This document shows, piece by piece, positions 36,577-44,595 of a stretch of 44,595 nt of DNA. The stretch spans positions 1 to 44,595 of the forward strand of contig CANFCX010000007.1 of NCBI GenBank assembly GCA_947445225.1. The letters run 5' to 3'. Every line of letters starts with the position of its first letter. Position 1 is the first letter of the stretch. Origin of the DNA: Rhodospirillales bacterium. Its GTDB lineage: Bacteria > Pseudomonadota > Alphaproteobacteria > CACIAM-22H2. The notes under the pieces are model-generated. The model was not told where the DNA came from and did no database searches. It worked only from the letters and a program-made list of their open reading frames with translations. Position numbers and translations under genes: made by a program.

Positions 36577-39500
36577 ATGCCGGCGCGCACGGATAGGGAC
36601 AAGTCCAAGTTAATCGAAAAGATCGTGGCGCTCGCCCGCGGCAAGGTCGAGCCCGGCAAGGCCGACGAGGCCGAGGCTTTCATCCGTGTCTATTACGCCA
36701 ATGTTCCGCCCGACGACATTGCCGACGCGACCCCGGAGAATCTGTGCGGCGCCGCCCTCGCCCTTTTGTCGTTCGGCCGGTCGCGGGCTGGAGGAGCCGC
36801 CAAGGTGCGCGCCTTTAATCCGCGATTCGAGGAACATGGCTGGTCGTCCTCCCACACGGTCATCGAAGCCGTTACCGACGACATGCCGTTTCTGGTCGAT
36901 TCGCTGACCGGCGAGTTGAACCGGATGGACCTGACCGTCCATCTTGTCGTGCACCCCACCGTCCATGTTCGCCGTGACGCCAAAGGCGCTGCCGAGGCTC
37001 TCGGATCCGGCGCTGCGAACGCGCGCGCGGAATCCTTCATCCACGCCGAGGTCGACGAACAGGCCGATCCGGACATGATCGAGACCATCCGCGCCGGGAT
37101 CGAAAGAGTGTTCGCCGATGTCCGGCTGGCCGTCACCGATTGGCGGGCAATGCGCGCCAAGGCCGCCGACATCCTGGCCAAGATCGACGGCGTGCCGCTG
37201 CCCAAGGACGAAATCGGCGCCGGAGGCACTTTTCTCGAATGGCTCGATGCCAACAATTTTACGTATCTCGGTTATCGCGACTACACGCTGGACGGCGACA
37301 ACTCCGATGCGCGGTTCAAGGTTGTCGAAGGCTCCGGCCTCGGGGTTCTTCGCGATCCGGCGGTCTCGGTCTATGACGATGCCAACGAGGCCGCGACGCT
37401 CCCTCCGGAAGTCCGCGATTTCCTGAGACAACCGAAGCTGCTGCGTATCGCCAAGGCCGACCACCGATCGAGGATCCATCGGCGCAGCCTGATGGATGTC
37501 ATCGCCGTGAAGTCATTCGACGCCAAGGGTGCGGTCGCCGGAGAGCGCATGATCCTCGGCTTGTTTACCTCCGCGGCCTATAGCCAGAGCCCCCGCGACA
37601 TTCCACTCTTGCGCGAAAAGCTGGAGGCCGTGATGCGCCGCTCCGGCTTCACGCCGGGCAGCCATGACGGCAAGGCGTTGCTCCACATCCTTGAGACCTT
37701 TCCCCGCGACGAACTCTTCCAAATCGGCGAGGACGACCTGTTTGGCATGGCGCTCGGCATCCTTCATCTCCAGGAGCGGCAGCGCACCGCCCTCTTCGTC
37801 CGCCGCGATCCCTTCGAACGTTTCCTCTCCTGCCTCGTCTTCTGTCCCCGGGACCGCTACACCACCGAGCTGCGGCGCCGCTTTGAAACCATCCTCGAGG
37901 CTGCTTTCAACGGCAAGGTGACGGCATTCCAGCCGTTCCTGTCCGAGGAATCGGTGCTCGCGCGCATCCATTTCATAGTTCGCACAAGACGCGGCGCCAT
38001 TCCCGACTACCGCATCGAGGATATCGAAGCCCGCCTGGTCGAGGCCGGCAGAAGCTGGACCGATGCGTTGAAGGACGCCTTGGTGGCGGCCAAGGGCGAA
38101 CGTGCCGGGCTTGCCTTGTTCCGGCGTTATGGCGAAGCCTTCTCCGCGGCCTATCGCGACTGTTTTGCGGTCGCGGCCGCGATCCACGACATCGACCGAG
38201 TGGAAGAGGCGCTGACGCAAGGCCGCCTCGCGATGAGCCTCTACCGCCCGGTCGAGGCGGCGGAGAACGCGCTGCGTTTCAAGATATTTCACGGCCACGG
38301 CGCCGTGCACCTATCGGACATCCTGCCGATGCTGGAGCATATGGGCCTGCGCGTCGTGGAGGAAACACCCTATCCGGTGACGCCGCAGGGCGCGGCCGAG
38401 CCGGTGTGGATGCACGATTTCAGTCTCCTTTCCCGCACCGGCGGCGGAATCGACATCGGTGTGGCGAAAGCCGACTTCCAAGAGGCGTTCGCCCGAATTT
38501 GGTCCGGCGAGTTGGAGGACGACGGATTCAACCGTCTGGTGCTGCTCGCCCATCTCAATTGGCGCGAGGTCACGATCCTGCGCGCCTATTGCAAATATCT
38601 GCGGCAGGCCGGCATCGCCTTCAGCCAAACCTATATGGAAGACACGCTGGCCAACAATCCTGAGTTGGCGCGCCTTCTCGTCGAGATTTTCCGCGTGCGC
38701 TTCACGCCCGGCAAAGACACGTCCGAACGCCTCGCCGCCGCCGAAATGGAAGCTGAGTTCCTGAAGAAACTCGATGCGGTGAGCAATCTCGACGAAGATC
38801 GTATCCTTAGGCGATTTCTCAATGTCCTGCAGGCGACGCTGCGCACGAACTTTTTCCAGACGACCGCGAACGCGCCGAAACCTTATTTGTCGTTCAAGCT
38901 CGACAGCCTGGCGGTCGAGGAGCTGCCTCTGCCGCGGCCTCGATACGAAATCTTCGTCTATTCGCCGCGCGTCGAGGCGATCCATCTGCGCGGCGGCAAG
39001 GTGGCGCGCGGCGGCATCCGCTGGTCCGACCGGCGCGAGGATTTTCGCACCGAAGTCTTGGGCCTGATGAAGGCCCAGATGGTGAAGAACGCGGTCATCG
39101 TTCCGATGGGCTCCAAAGGCGGCTTCGTCGTCAAACGTCCGCCGACGGAAGGCGGGCGCGACGCCCTCCAGGCCGAGGTCGTGGAGTGTTACAAGACATT
39201 GATACGCGGGCTTCTGGACCTGACCGACAACCTGAAGGGCGACAAAGTCGTGCCGCCCGCCGACGTCGTTCGCCGCGACGACGACGACACCTATCTGGTC
39301 GTCGCCGCCGATAAGGGAACCGCCACATTTTCCGACATCGCCAACGGCGTTTCGCGCGAATACGGATTCTGGCTCGACGATGCCTTCGCCTCCGGCGGCT
39401 CCGCCGGTTACGATCACAAGAAAATGGGCATCACCGCGCGCGGCGCGTGGGAATCGGTGAAACGCCATTTCCGCGAACTCGGCGTCGATGTGCAATCGAC

Positions 39501-41409
39501 CGCCTTCACCGTGGCCGGCGTCGGCGACATGTCCGGTGACGTCTTCGGTAACGGCCTATTGCGGTCGAGCCATACCAAGCTGGTCGCCGCGTTCGACCAT
39601 CGCCACATTTTCATCGACCCCGACCCCGATCCCGCCGCGAGTCTCAAGGAGCGCGAACGCCTGTTCAAGCTGCCGCGCTCGTCCTGGGCGGACTACGACA
39701 AGGCCGCGCTGTCCCCCGGTGGCTCGATCATCGACCGCAAGGCGAAGTCGGTGGCCGTGACGCCGGTCGTGGCGAAGCTCCTCGACATCAAGGCCGAAAC
39801 GATCACCCCGGCGGCGCTCATGCAGGCCATCCTGCGCGCCAAAGTCGATCTCTTGTGGTTCGGCGGCATCGGGACCTACGTCAAGGCTTCAACCGAGAGC
39901 GCCGCCGAGGCCGGCGATCGCGCCAACGACTCCATCCGCGTCAATGGCCGCGAGATTCGCGCGCGTGTCGTGGGCGAAGGCGCCAATCTCGGCGTCACCC
40001 AACGCGGTCGTATCGAATATGCGCGCGCGGGCGGGCGAATCAACACCGACGCGATCGACAATTCCGCTGGCGTCGATACCTCCGATCACGAGGTCAATAT
40101 CAAGATCCTCCTCGGCGAAGTCGTCGGCCGGGGCGATCTGACGTTGAAACAGCGCAACGACTTGTTGACGTCAATGACCGACGAGGTCGCCGCGTTGGTG
40201 TTGCGCGATAACTATCTGCAGACACAGGCGATCAGCGTGGCGGAGGCGCAAGGCCATCGCTCGATTGACCAATATGCCCGTCTGATGCGCGCCCTCGAAC
40301 GCGCGGGCAAACTCAACCGGGCGATCGAATTCCTGCCCGATGACGAGGGACTGGCCGAACGTCAGAATTCGGGAACCGGACTGACTCGCCCGGAACTCGC
40401 GGTGTTGCTTGCTTATGGCAAGATGTCGCTCCACGACGAGTTGCTGCCCTCCGACCTCCCGGACGACGCGCTCCTGGTCGAGGATCTGCTGCGATATTTC
40501 CCCAAGGCGCTCAAGGCCAAACACCGTGACGCCGCCGAACGGCACCGGCTGCGGCGCGAGATTATCGCCACGGTTGTCACCAACAGCATGGTCAACCGGG
40601 TCGGCCCCGCCTTCGTCAACGAAATGCGCGAGCGAACCGGCCGGTCGGCGAACGAGATCGCACGCGCGTACGCCGTCACGCGCGATGTTTTCGACCTGCG
40701 CAAGATATGGACCGCCATCGAAGGCCTGGACAACATGGTCCCGGCCAAGACCCAGACGGACATGTTGCTCGCGGTCAGCCGCCTGGTGGATCGAGCCACG
40801 TCGTGGTTCCTGCGCAACGGCACCCACCCGATTGACATTGCCGCCTATGTCGCCGAGTTCGGTCCCGGAGTCGCGGCCATCGCCCAGGCATTGCCCAAGA
40901 TGCTGGCGGCCGAGCGGCGCGAGGCGCTCGCCCGCCGAACCGAAGCCTATGCCAGCGCCGGCGTGCCCCAGGTTTTGGCGGAACGCGTGGCCGGGCTCCG
41001 CGATCTGCCCGCCAGCGGCACCATCGTCCGCCTGTCGCGCGGCGGTGCGTTCGACGTCCAAACCGTGGGCCGCGTCCATTTTGGGGTCGGCGCCCGTCTG
41101 GGCATCGATTGGCTACGCGGCGCGGCGCAGCGGCTGGATCCCGCCACGGCCTGGCAGAAACTCGCCGTCGGCGCCGTACTCGACGATCTTGTCGCGTTGC
41201 AAAGCGAGATCGCCAAGAAAGTGCTCGCCGCGGTTGATGCCGCCGCTGCAGATAAGGCGAGCGCGGGCTTGGAGGCGTGGCTCGCCCCCCGACGCGCCGC
41301 GGTCGACCGATTCGAAGAAACCTTAAGCGAAATCAGGGCGGCGAACGCCGTCGACCTCGCCATGCTCACCGTCGCCACGCGCGAACTGCGCGCGCTCGCG
41401 ACGGTCTAG
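36577..41409 (+). CDS. NAD-specific glutamate dehydrogenase, large (GDH-180) type
   Basis: This enzyme oxidises glutamate to 2-oxoglutarate and ammonium with NAD, mainly in amino-acid catabolism. At 1610 residues it belongs to the large COG2902 class. A long N-terminal regulatory part (about 1-700, with ACT-like segments such as AVTDDMPFLVDSLTGELNRM) precedes the catalytic region: RGGIRWSDRREDFRTEVLGL near 810, VPMGSKGGFVVKRPP near 845, and the nucleotide site FTVAGVGDMSGDVFGNGLL near 977. A C-terminal helical region follows. GGTGGAACG is upstream of the ATG. The gene is transcribed alone or with the SIR2-domain gene 45 bases downstream. Confidence 0.96.
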   Translation: MPARTDRDKSKLIEKIVALARGKVEPGKADEAEAFIRVYYANVPPDDIADATPENLCGAALALLSFGRSRAGGAAKVRAFNPRFEEHGWSSSHTVIEAVTDDMPFLVDSLTGELNRMDLTVHLVVHPTVHVRRDAKGAAEALGSGAANARAESFIHAEVDEQADPDMIETIRAGIERVFADVRLAVTDWRAMRAKAADILAKIDGVPLPKDEIGAGGTFLEWLDANNFTYLGYRDYTLDGDNSDARFKVVEGSGLGVLRDPAVSVYDDANEAATLPPEVRDFLRQPKLLRIAKADHRSRIHRRSLMDVIAVKSFDAKGAVAGERMILGLFTSAAYSQSPRDIPLLREKLEAVMRRSGFTPGSHDGKALLHILETFPRDELFQIGEDDLFGMALGILHLQERQRTALFVRRDPFERFLSCLVFCPRDRYTTELRRRFETILEAAFNGKVTAFQPFLSEESVLARIHFIVRTRRGAIPDYRIEDIEARLVEAGRSWTDALKDALVAAKGERAGLALFRRYGEAFSAAYRDCFAVAAAIHDIDRVEEALTQGRLAMSLYRPVEAAENALRFKIFHGHGAVHLSDILPMLEHMGLRVVEETPYPVTPQGAAEPVWMHDFSLLSRTGGGIDIGVAKADFQEAFARIWSGELEDDGFNRLVLLAHLNWREVTILRAYCKYLRQAGIAFSQTYMEDTLANNPELARLLVEIFRVRFTPGKDTSERLAAAEMEAEFLKKLDAVSNLDEDRILRRFLNVLQATLRTNFFQTTANAPKPYLSFKLDSLAVEELPLPRPRYEIFVYSPRVEAIHLRGGKVARGGIRWSDRREDFRTEVLGLMKAQMVKNAVIVPMGSKGGFVVKRPPTEGGRDALQAEVVECYKTLIRGLLDLTDNLKGDKVVPPADVVRRDDDDTYLVVAADKGTATFSDIANGVSREYGFWLDDAFASGGSAGYDHKKMGITARGAWESVKRHFRELGVDVQSTAFTVAGVGDMSGDVFGNGLLRSSHTKLVAAFDHRHIFIDPDPDPAASLKERERLFKLPRSSWADYDKAALSPGGSIIDRKAKSVAVTPVVAKLLDIKAETITPAALMQAILRAKVDLLWFGGIGTYVKASTESAAEAGDRANDSIRVNGREIRARVVGEGANLGVTQRGRIEYARAGGRINTDAIDNSAGVDTSDHEVNIKILLGEVVGRGDLTLKQRNDLLTSMTDEVAALVLRDNYLQTQAISVAEAQGHRSIDQYARLMRALERAGKLNRAIEFLPDDEGLAERQNSGTGLTRPELAVLLAYGKMSLHDELLPSDLPDDALLVEDLLRYFPKALKAKHRDAAERHRLRREIIATVVTNSMVNRVGPAFVNEMRERTGRSANEIARAYAVTRDVFDLRKIWTAIEGLDNMVPAKTQTDMLLAVSRLVDRATSWFLRNGTHPIDIAAYVAEFGPGVAAIAQALPKMLAAERREALARRTEAYASAGVPQVLAERVAGLRDLPASGTIVRLSRGGAFDVQTVGRVHFGVGARLGIDWLRGAAQRLDPATAWQKLAVGAVLDDLVALQSEIAKKVLAAVDAAAADKASAGLEAWLAPRRAAVDRFEETLSEIRAANAVDLAMLTVATRELRALATV

Positions 41410-41454
41410 CGCCGCATTCGATCCGAACGCCGACGCGGCGACCGCAGGAAAAAA

Positions 41455-43587
41455 ATGAGGAAACTAGAGTCCGCGGATATCGCCGCCTGGATCGGGCAGG
41501 GTCCGCCGCCCATGCTTCTCCTGGGCGCGGGCGCGTCGACGCCGGCCATGCCGCTGGCCAATGAGATCAAACACGAAATCCTCGTTCAAGCCATGAAGGC
41601 CGCGGCATCGATTTCTTCGGGGAGCGACGATCGCAAACGGCTGGCCGACCTGGAGCAACGACTCGCGGAGCCGCACCTTACCCTAGAGCTTCTATGCGCC
41701 ACCTTGCGATACCGGCTGCGGCTGTCCGGTGAGGACATCGCGCGCCTGCTCCGCTCGGTTCTCGGGGGGATTCAGCCCAACGCATTTACGCGCGCGGTCG
41801 CGGCCTTGCGCAAGGCGGGGCGGCTGGGCCCAATTCTGACCGCCAACGCCGACACACTTCTCTACCGAGCCATCGCCGAAAGCGGAGAGCAATTCAGACT
41901 GGTCACGAAGAATTCTTGCGCGAGCGCGGGCGCGCAAAATCCTGCCGTCGATATGAACGACGTCTGCGCCTTCCACGGCACGCTGCTCTCGCCCGCGGAC
42001 GTTGCCGACGACACCGTCCCATCCCAAACCTATGCGCCGCCGGCGGCGGTGGACATGCAGGGGATGGCCCGCCCATTCCCCCCGCAAATGGCGGCATATC
42101 TGAAGGCCGCCATCGATGCCTATCCGCGGGTCCTGGTCTTCGGCTATTCGGGCAACGACCATTACGACATGAACCTATTGCTGCGGCGCATGGTTCGAGA
42201 CCGCCCCAACGCTCTGGACAATTGGCTGTGGCTGTCCGCGGACGGCGATCCCGGCGGGCTCGCGGACTTATTTTGCGACGAACAAGGCAGCCTCCGCGTC
42301 GCCGCCTTTGGCCAGGCATCGTCCAAGACGTTTTGCGCGGCGGCGGCTTCGTTGCTCGCCCTCCCGGGCGGGCGGTACGACGACACGCCGGCCAACGAAC
42401 TGGAGTGGACCGAGAGAGTCTCGGAATATTTCTCCCAGAGATTATCTGCGATTCAACACCGTCTCGACCTTTCGGAGTTGATCGACGACCTCGAAAAGCG
42501 ATTGGATTATGCGTGGGCGGTGGCGGAACGGTTCCAACTCGACAATTTCGGTTATGACCAGATCGAGATCCGTGCCTTTGGCGGGCTGGATCGGCGCGAA
42601 AGCGGGCAACCGCAGGGTTATGAAAACGTGGCCTTTGGGGCGTTCGTCGAGGCCCAGGAAGAATTTTGGCGACTGCGCAACATGGTCGGGCAGGCAGGCG
42701 CGGCGTCGATCGATGCCGTCGTCACCCGGTTCACCAAGATCCAGCGCGATATCGCTTCGGCTCTCAACCGGCCGCTGCGCGACATCGATCAGGCGATGCT
42801 CCTGGTCGGGCAGGCTATCTGCCAGAATCACATCGGCCTCGCGGAGCTGCATCGATTGCGCGGCAGCACACGCGGCGACGAGGCGACGAAAATTCGGGCC
42901 AAGGCCCGCACGCGCTTCCGCCGCGCCGTGGGCCTGGCCGAGCAGGCAAAAGCGTTGGCGATTAAAGTCGATGACGTGGTTTTCACCCAGGCCAGGGACG
43001 GGGCCGAGGGGATCGTCTGGCACATCGTGCCCGCCGATCTTTGGGAGCTGGCCGCCCGCGACAATTTGTGCCGGACCCTGGAGCGCGACGATGCCATCGA
43101 CGGGCTTCGAGACGTGATCCTCGCCCGCATAAGACTTGTGAACGAGGACGATTCGGCCTATGCCGCCGGACACTATGTTCGGCTGTGCAAGCTCGGCCTC
43201 GATCTCGTCAGATGCATCTACCGGGCGCAGGGTGAAACGCAGGCCCCCGCCGACGCCGCATCGATCGGAAACGAAAATGGCGGCGAGGAATTCATACGGA
43301 TCGGCGATTGGGCCATCGACGAGGTCATGGAAAATGCCGTCGGCCGATATCGATTCATCGCCGCCGACCGACATCCCTGGCTGTTGGCATGGTTCGATGC
43401 CCGCCTGATCCGCGAGGCCGCGCGGCGGGCGACCGGTGCGGCCGAGGCCGTGGTCAAGGAGGCGCAGGCCTTCTTTCCCGCCGAGGTGGTCGCGCGGCAG
43501 CCGGAACTCGCCCTGGCCATGCGTCAATTCCAGCGGCGGACCGAAGAATGCCGAAAGGCAAACCTGATCGGCGGCCTTCGGAGTTGA
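41455..43587 (+). CDS. SIR2-domain protein of unknown function (710 residues)
   Basis: The N-terminal part (about 10-320) has the motifs of SIR2-like NAD-binding domains in order: LLLGAGAST (residues 21-29), LTANADTLL (128-136, with Asn131 and Asp133), the probable catalytic His174 in CAFHGTL, and VFGYSGNDHYDMN (228-240). No zinc-ribbon cysteine quartet of true sirtuins is seen, so it resembles the SIR2-like NADase and defence type more than a deacetylase. The rest (about 330-710) is helical and unrecognised, with AEQAKALAIK-like repeat-rich stretches. AGGA lies before the ATG. No defence genes adjoin it; the neighbours are glutamate dehydrogenase and an exported methyltransferase. Activity and role are not known. 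Confidence 0.8.
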   Translation: MRKLESADIAAWIGQGPPPMLLLGAGASTPAMPLANEIKHEILVQAMKAAASISSGSDDRKRLADLEQRLAEPHLTLELLCATLRYRLRLSGEDIARLLRSVLGGIQPNAFTRAVAALRKAGRLGPILTANADTLLYRAIAESGEQFRLVTKNSCASAGAQNPAVDMNDVCAFHGTLLSPADVADDTVPSQTYAPPAAVDMQGMARPFPPQMAAYLKAAIDAYPRVLVFGYSGNDHYDMNLLLRRMVRDRPNALDNWLWLSADGDPGGLADLFCDEQGSLRVAAFGQASSKTFCAAAASLLALPGGRYDDTPANELEWTERVSEYFSQRLSAIQHRLDLSELIDDLEKRLDYAWAVAERFQLDNFGYDQIEIRAFGGLDRRESGQPQGYENVAFGAFVEAQEEFWRLRNMVGQAGAASIDAVVTRFTKIQRDIASALNRPLRDIDQAMLLVGQAICQNHIGLAELHRLRGSTRGDEATKIRAKARTRFRRAVGLAEQAKALAIKVDDVVFTQARDGAEGIVWHIVPADLWELAARDNLCRTLERDDAIDGLRDVILARIRLVNEDDSAYAAGHYVRLCKLGLDLVRCIYRAQGETQAPADAASIGNENGGEEFIRIGDWAIDEVMENAVGRYRFIAADRHPWLLAWFDARLIREAARRATGAAEAVVKEAQAFFPAEVVARQPELALAMRQFQRRTEECRKANLIGGLRS

Positions 43588-43716
43588 ACGCTCCCCCATG
43601 TAAGGGGGCGAAACGCCTCCGGCGCACGGGGACCGGTGATGGCGAAATCATCGGCGCCTCCACGGCACGGCCAAATGGATATATCATTCCTGCCTCTCAT
43701 CCAGGGTAGGTGCCAA

Positions 43717-44451
43717 ATGCGGATCGCCGGCCTGTTGCTTCTTGTAACGATTCTCCTCCCGATGCCGGTACGCGGCGCGGACGATCCATCGCTGGCGGAC
43801 CGGATGGCGATGGTCGGAGACATCAAAAGGAACGTGACGCGAACCGAGCGGATGACCGGCATTGGTGAGATCGATACCCGGGTACTGACCGCCTTCGCCA
43901 CCGTGCCGCGCCACATTTTCGTGCCGCCGCAACTGGTGCCGCATGCTTATGCCGATACACCTCTCCCGCTCGGTTTCGGGCAGAATTTGACCCAACCCTT
44001 CGTGGCCGCGCTGATGACTCATCTGCTCGGCATCAATCCTGGCGACAGGGTCTTCGAGACAGGCACCGACACGGGCTTCCATGCCGCCATTCTGATGGAG
44101 ATGGGCGCGCGCGTATTCAGCGTCGAAATCGTCGAGCCTCTTCACGCCGTGGCCAGGCGGCTGGTCGAGATTCAAGGTTATGGGCGGATCACGCTCCGTC
44201 TGGGTGATGGCTATTACGGGTGGGCAGAACACGCGCCCTATGACGCGATGTTGATTAAGGAATCGTCGGCCTCGGTCCCGGCAGCCTTGTTACGCCAGTT
44301 GAAACCGGGCGGGCGCATGGTCATCCCTCTGGGGCCACCGGACGGCCCACAATACCTGACCCTGGTCCGGAAGGATCGCGAGGGCAATATCGAGCAAGAC
44401 GCGATTCTGCCGGTCGGCTTCGCGCCGTTTCAGGGCGGCGATCGCATCTGA
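43717..44451 (+). CDS. Exported protein-L-isoaspartate O-methyltransferase-like protein
   Basis: Pcm-type enzymes methylate damaged aspartyl residues with S-adenosylmethionine. The protein (244 residues) starts with a signal peptide (MRIAGLLLLVTILLPMPVRG, cleaved near residue 21), so it is predicted to be periplasmic. It keeps TAFATVPRHIFVPPQ, YADTPLPLGFGQNLTQPFV and the SAM loop VFETGTDTGFHAAIL. In normal Pcm the loop reads G-T-G-S-G-Y; here it is GTDTGF, so cofactor binding may be altered, and SAM is normally cytoplasmic. The ATG at 43717 has GTAGGTG upstream; a longer frame from 43636 would hide the signal peptide. Confidence 0.82.
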   Translation: MRIAGLLLLVTILLPMPVRGADDPSLADRMAMVGDIKRNVTRTERMTGIGEIDTRVLTAFATVPRHIFVPPQLVPHAYADTPLPLGFGQNLTQPFVAALMTHLLGINPGDRVFETGTDTGFHAAILMEMGARVFSVEIVEPLHAVARRLVEIQGYGRITLRLGDGYYGWAEHAPYDAMLIKESSASVPAALLRQLKPGGRMVIPLGPPDGPQYLTLVRKDREGNIEQDAILPVGFAPFQGGDRI

Positions 44452-44468
44452 AGCTGCCGCCGCGGCCA

Positions 44469-44529
44469 GTACCGACTTTCGCGAGTTCGTGAGTCGCCTT
44501 CGGCGACGCACGAGCCGCGAAATCGGTAC
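44469..44529. repeat. Long imperfect hairpin, first of two in tandem
   Basis: GTACCGA (44469-44475) pairs with TCGGTAC (44523-44529), then TTTCGCG with CGCGAAA, then CGTG with CACG, and GTCGCC with GGCGAC around a TTC turn. Nearly the whole 61 bases can fold on themselves. No T run follows, so it does not look like a normal terminator, though it begins 18 bases after the methyltransferase stop. Confidence 0.6.
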
Positions 44530-44543
44530 AGAATCCGGAGCTT

Positions 44544-44595
44544 GTACTCGGTCGCAGGCTCCGCGCCTGTAGCGCGGAAATCTGCGAGCGAGTAC
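44544..44595. repeat. Long imperfect hairpin, second of two, ending at window edge
   Basis: GTACTCG (44544-44550) pairs with CGAGTAC (44589-44595), then TCGCAG with CTGCGA, and CCGCGC with GCGCGG around a CTGTA loop. Like the first it begins and ends in a GTAC palindrome half. The element may continue outside the window. Confidence 0.55.

Noticed and set aside
43591-43612. Terminator after the SIR2-domain gene
   Set aside because: CCCCC/GGGGG around ATGTAA forms only a five-pair stem with no T run; too weak to call.
41455-44451. A multi-gene defence island around the SIR2-domain gene
   Set aside because: The flanking genes are glutamate dehydrogenase and a Pcm-like protein; no nuclease, transposase, toxin or known immune partner is present, and base composition matches the neighbours.

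Overview
The window is a stretch of high-GC bacterial chromosome. Gene content points to an alphaproteobacterium, probably in or near the Rhodospirillales. The supporting features are a large NAD-type glutamate dehydrogenase, a bactofilin, a PII/Amt nitrogen module, a UbiH-type hydroxylase, a DUF2244 protein, a LolA-FtsK-aminotransferase cluster, and an LppC/LpoA-like lipoprotein divergent from rsmI. This is inference from gene content, without 16S rRNA. Nearly all of it is housekeeping DNA. I see no prophage, insertion sequence, integron or CRISPR array.

Layout. 1-7740: the 3' end of a glycosyltransferase-like gene; the leftward cluster rsmI-yraN-BON lipoprotein-gshB, with 4-base coupling between yraN and the BON gene; the divergent LpoA-like lipoprotein; then the leftward run rph-rdgB-hemW. 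7843-14271: heat-shock cluster hrcA-grpE and dnaK-dnaJ, split by an oppositely oriented class III adenylate cyclase whose conserved reading frame has no ordinary start codon. 14366-19434: dapB, DUF2244, nth, small unknown genes, a bactofilin with a lipoprotein, and a PfkB-family kinase. 19505-23968: typA, an AmpG-like permease and alanine dehydrogenase, followed by a densely structured intergenic region. 24211-28563: leftward aminotransferase-ftsK-lolA. 28736-32277: leftward nitrogen module glnK-amt(2)-amt(1), with matching sigma-54-like promoters before glnK and the first amt. 32493-36391: a UbiH-like hydroxylase, then leftward thioredoxin/TPR (CnoX-like), LON-domain, Trm112-like and DUF971 genes, then tRNA-Gly(GCC). 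36577-44451: a 1610-residue NAD-glutamate dehydrogenase, a 710-residue SIR2-domain protein of unknown role, and an exported Pcm-like methyltransferase. The window ends in two tandem long hairpins.

How the parts fit. HrcA, GrpE, DnaK and DnaJ form the Hsp70 chaperone system and its regulator. GlnK and the two Amt proteins control ammonium entry. Glutamate dehydrogenase and alanine dehydrogenase draw carbon from amino acids. AmpG, DapB, a possible DapC and the LpoA-like protein concern peptidoglycan and its precursors. FtsK serves division and LolA lipoprotein transport.

The best candidates for something undescribed are the SIR2-domain protein (41455-43587), the hairpin-rich region at 23971-24086, the tandem hairpins at 44469-44595, the start-codon-less cyclase, and the paired promoter motif of the nitrogen genes.
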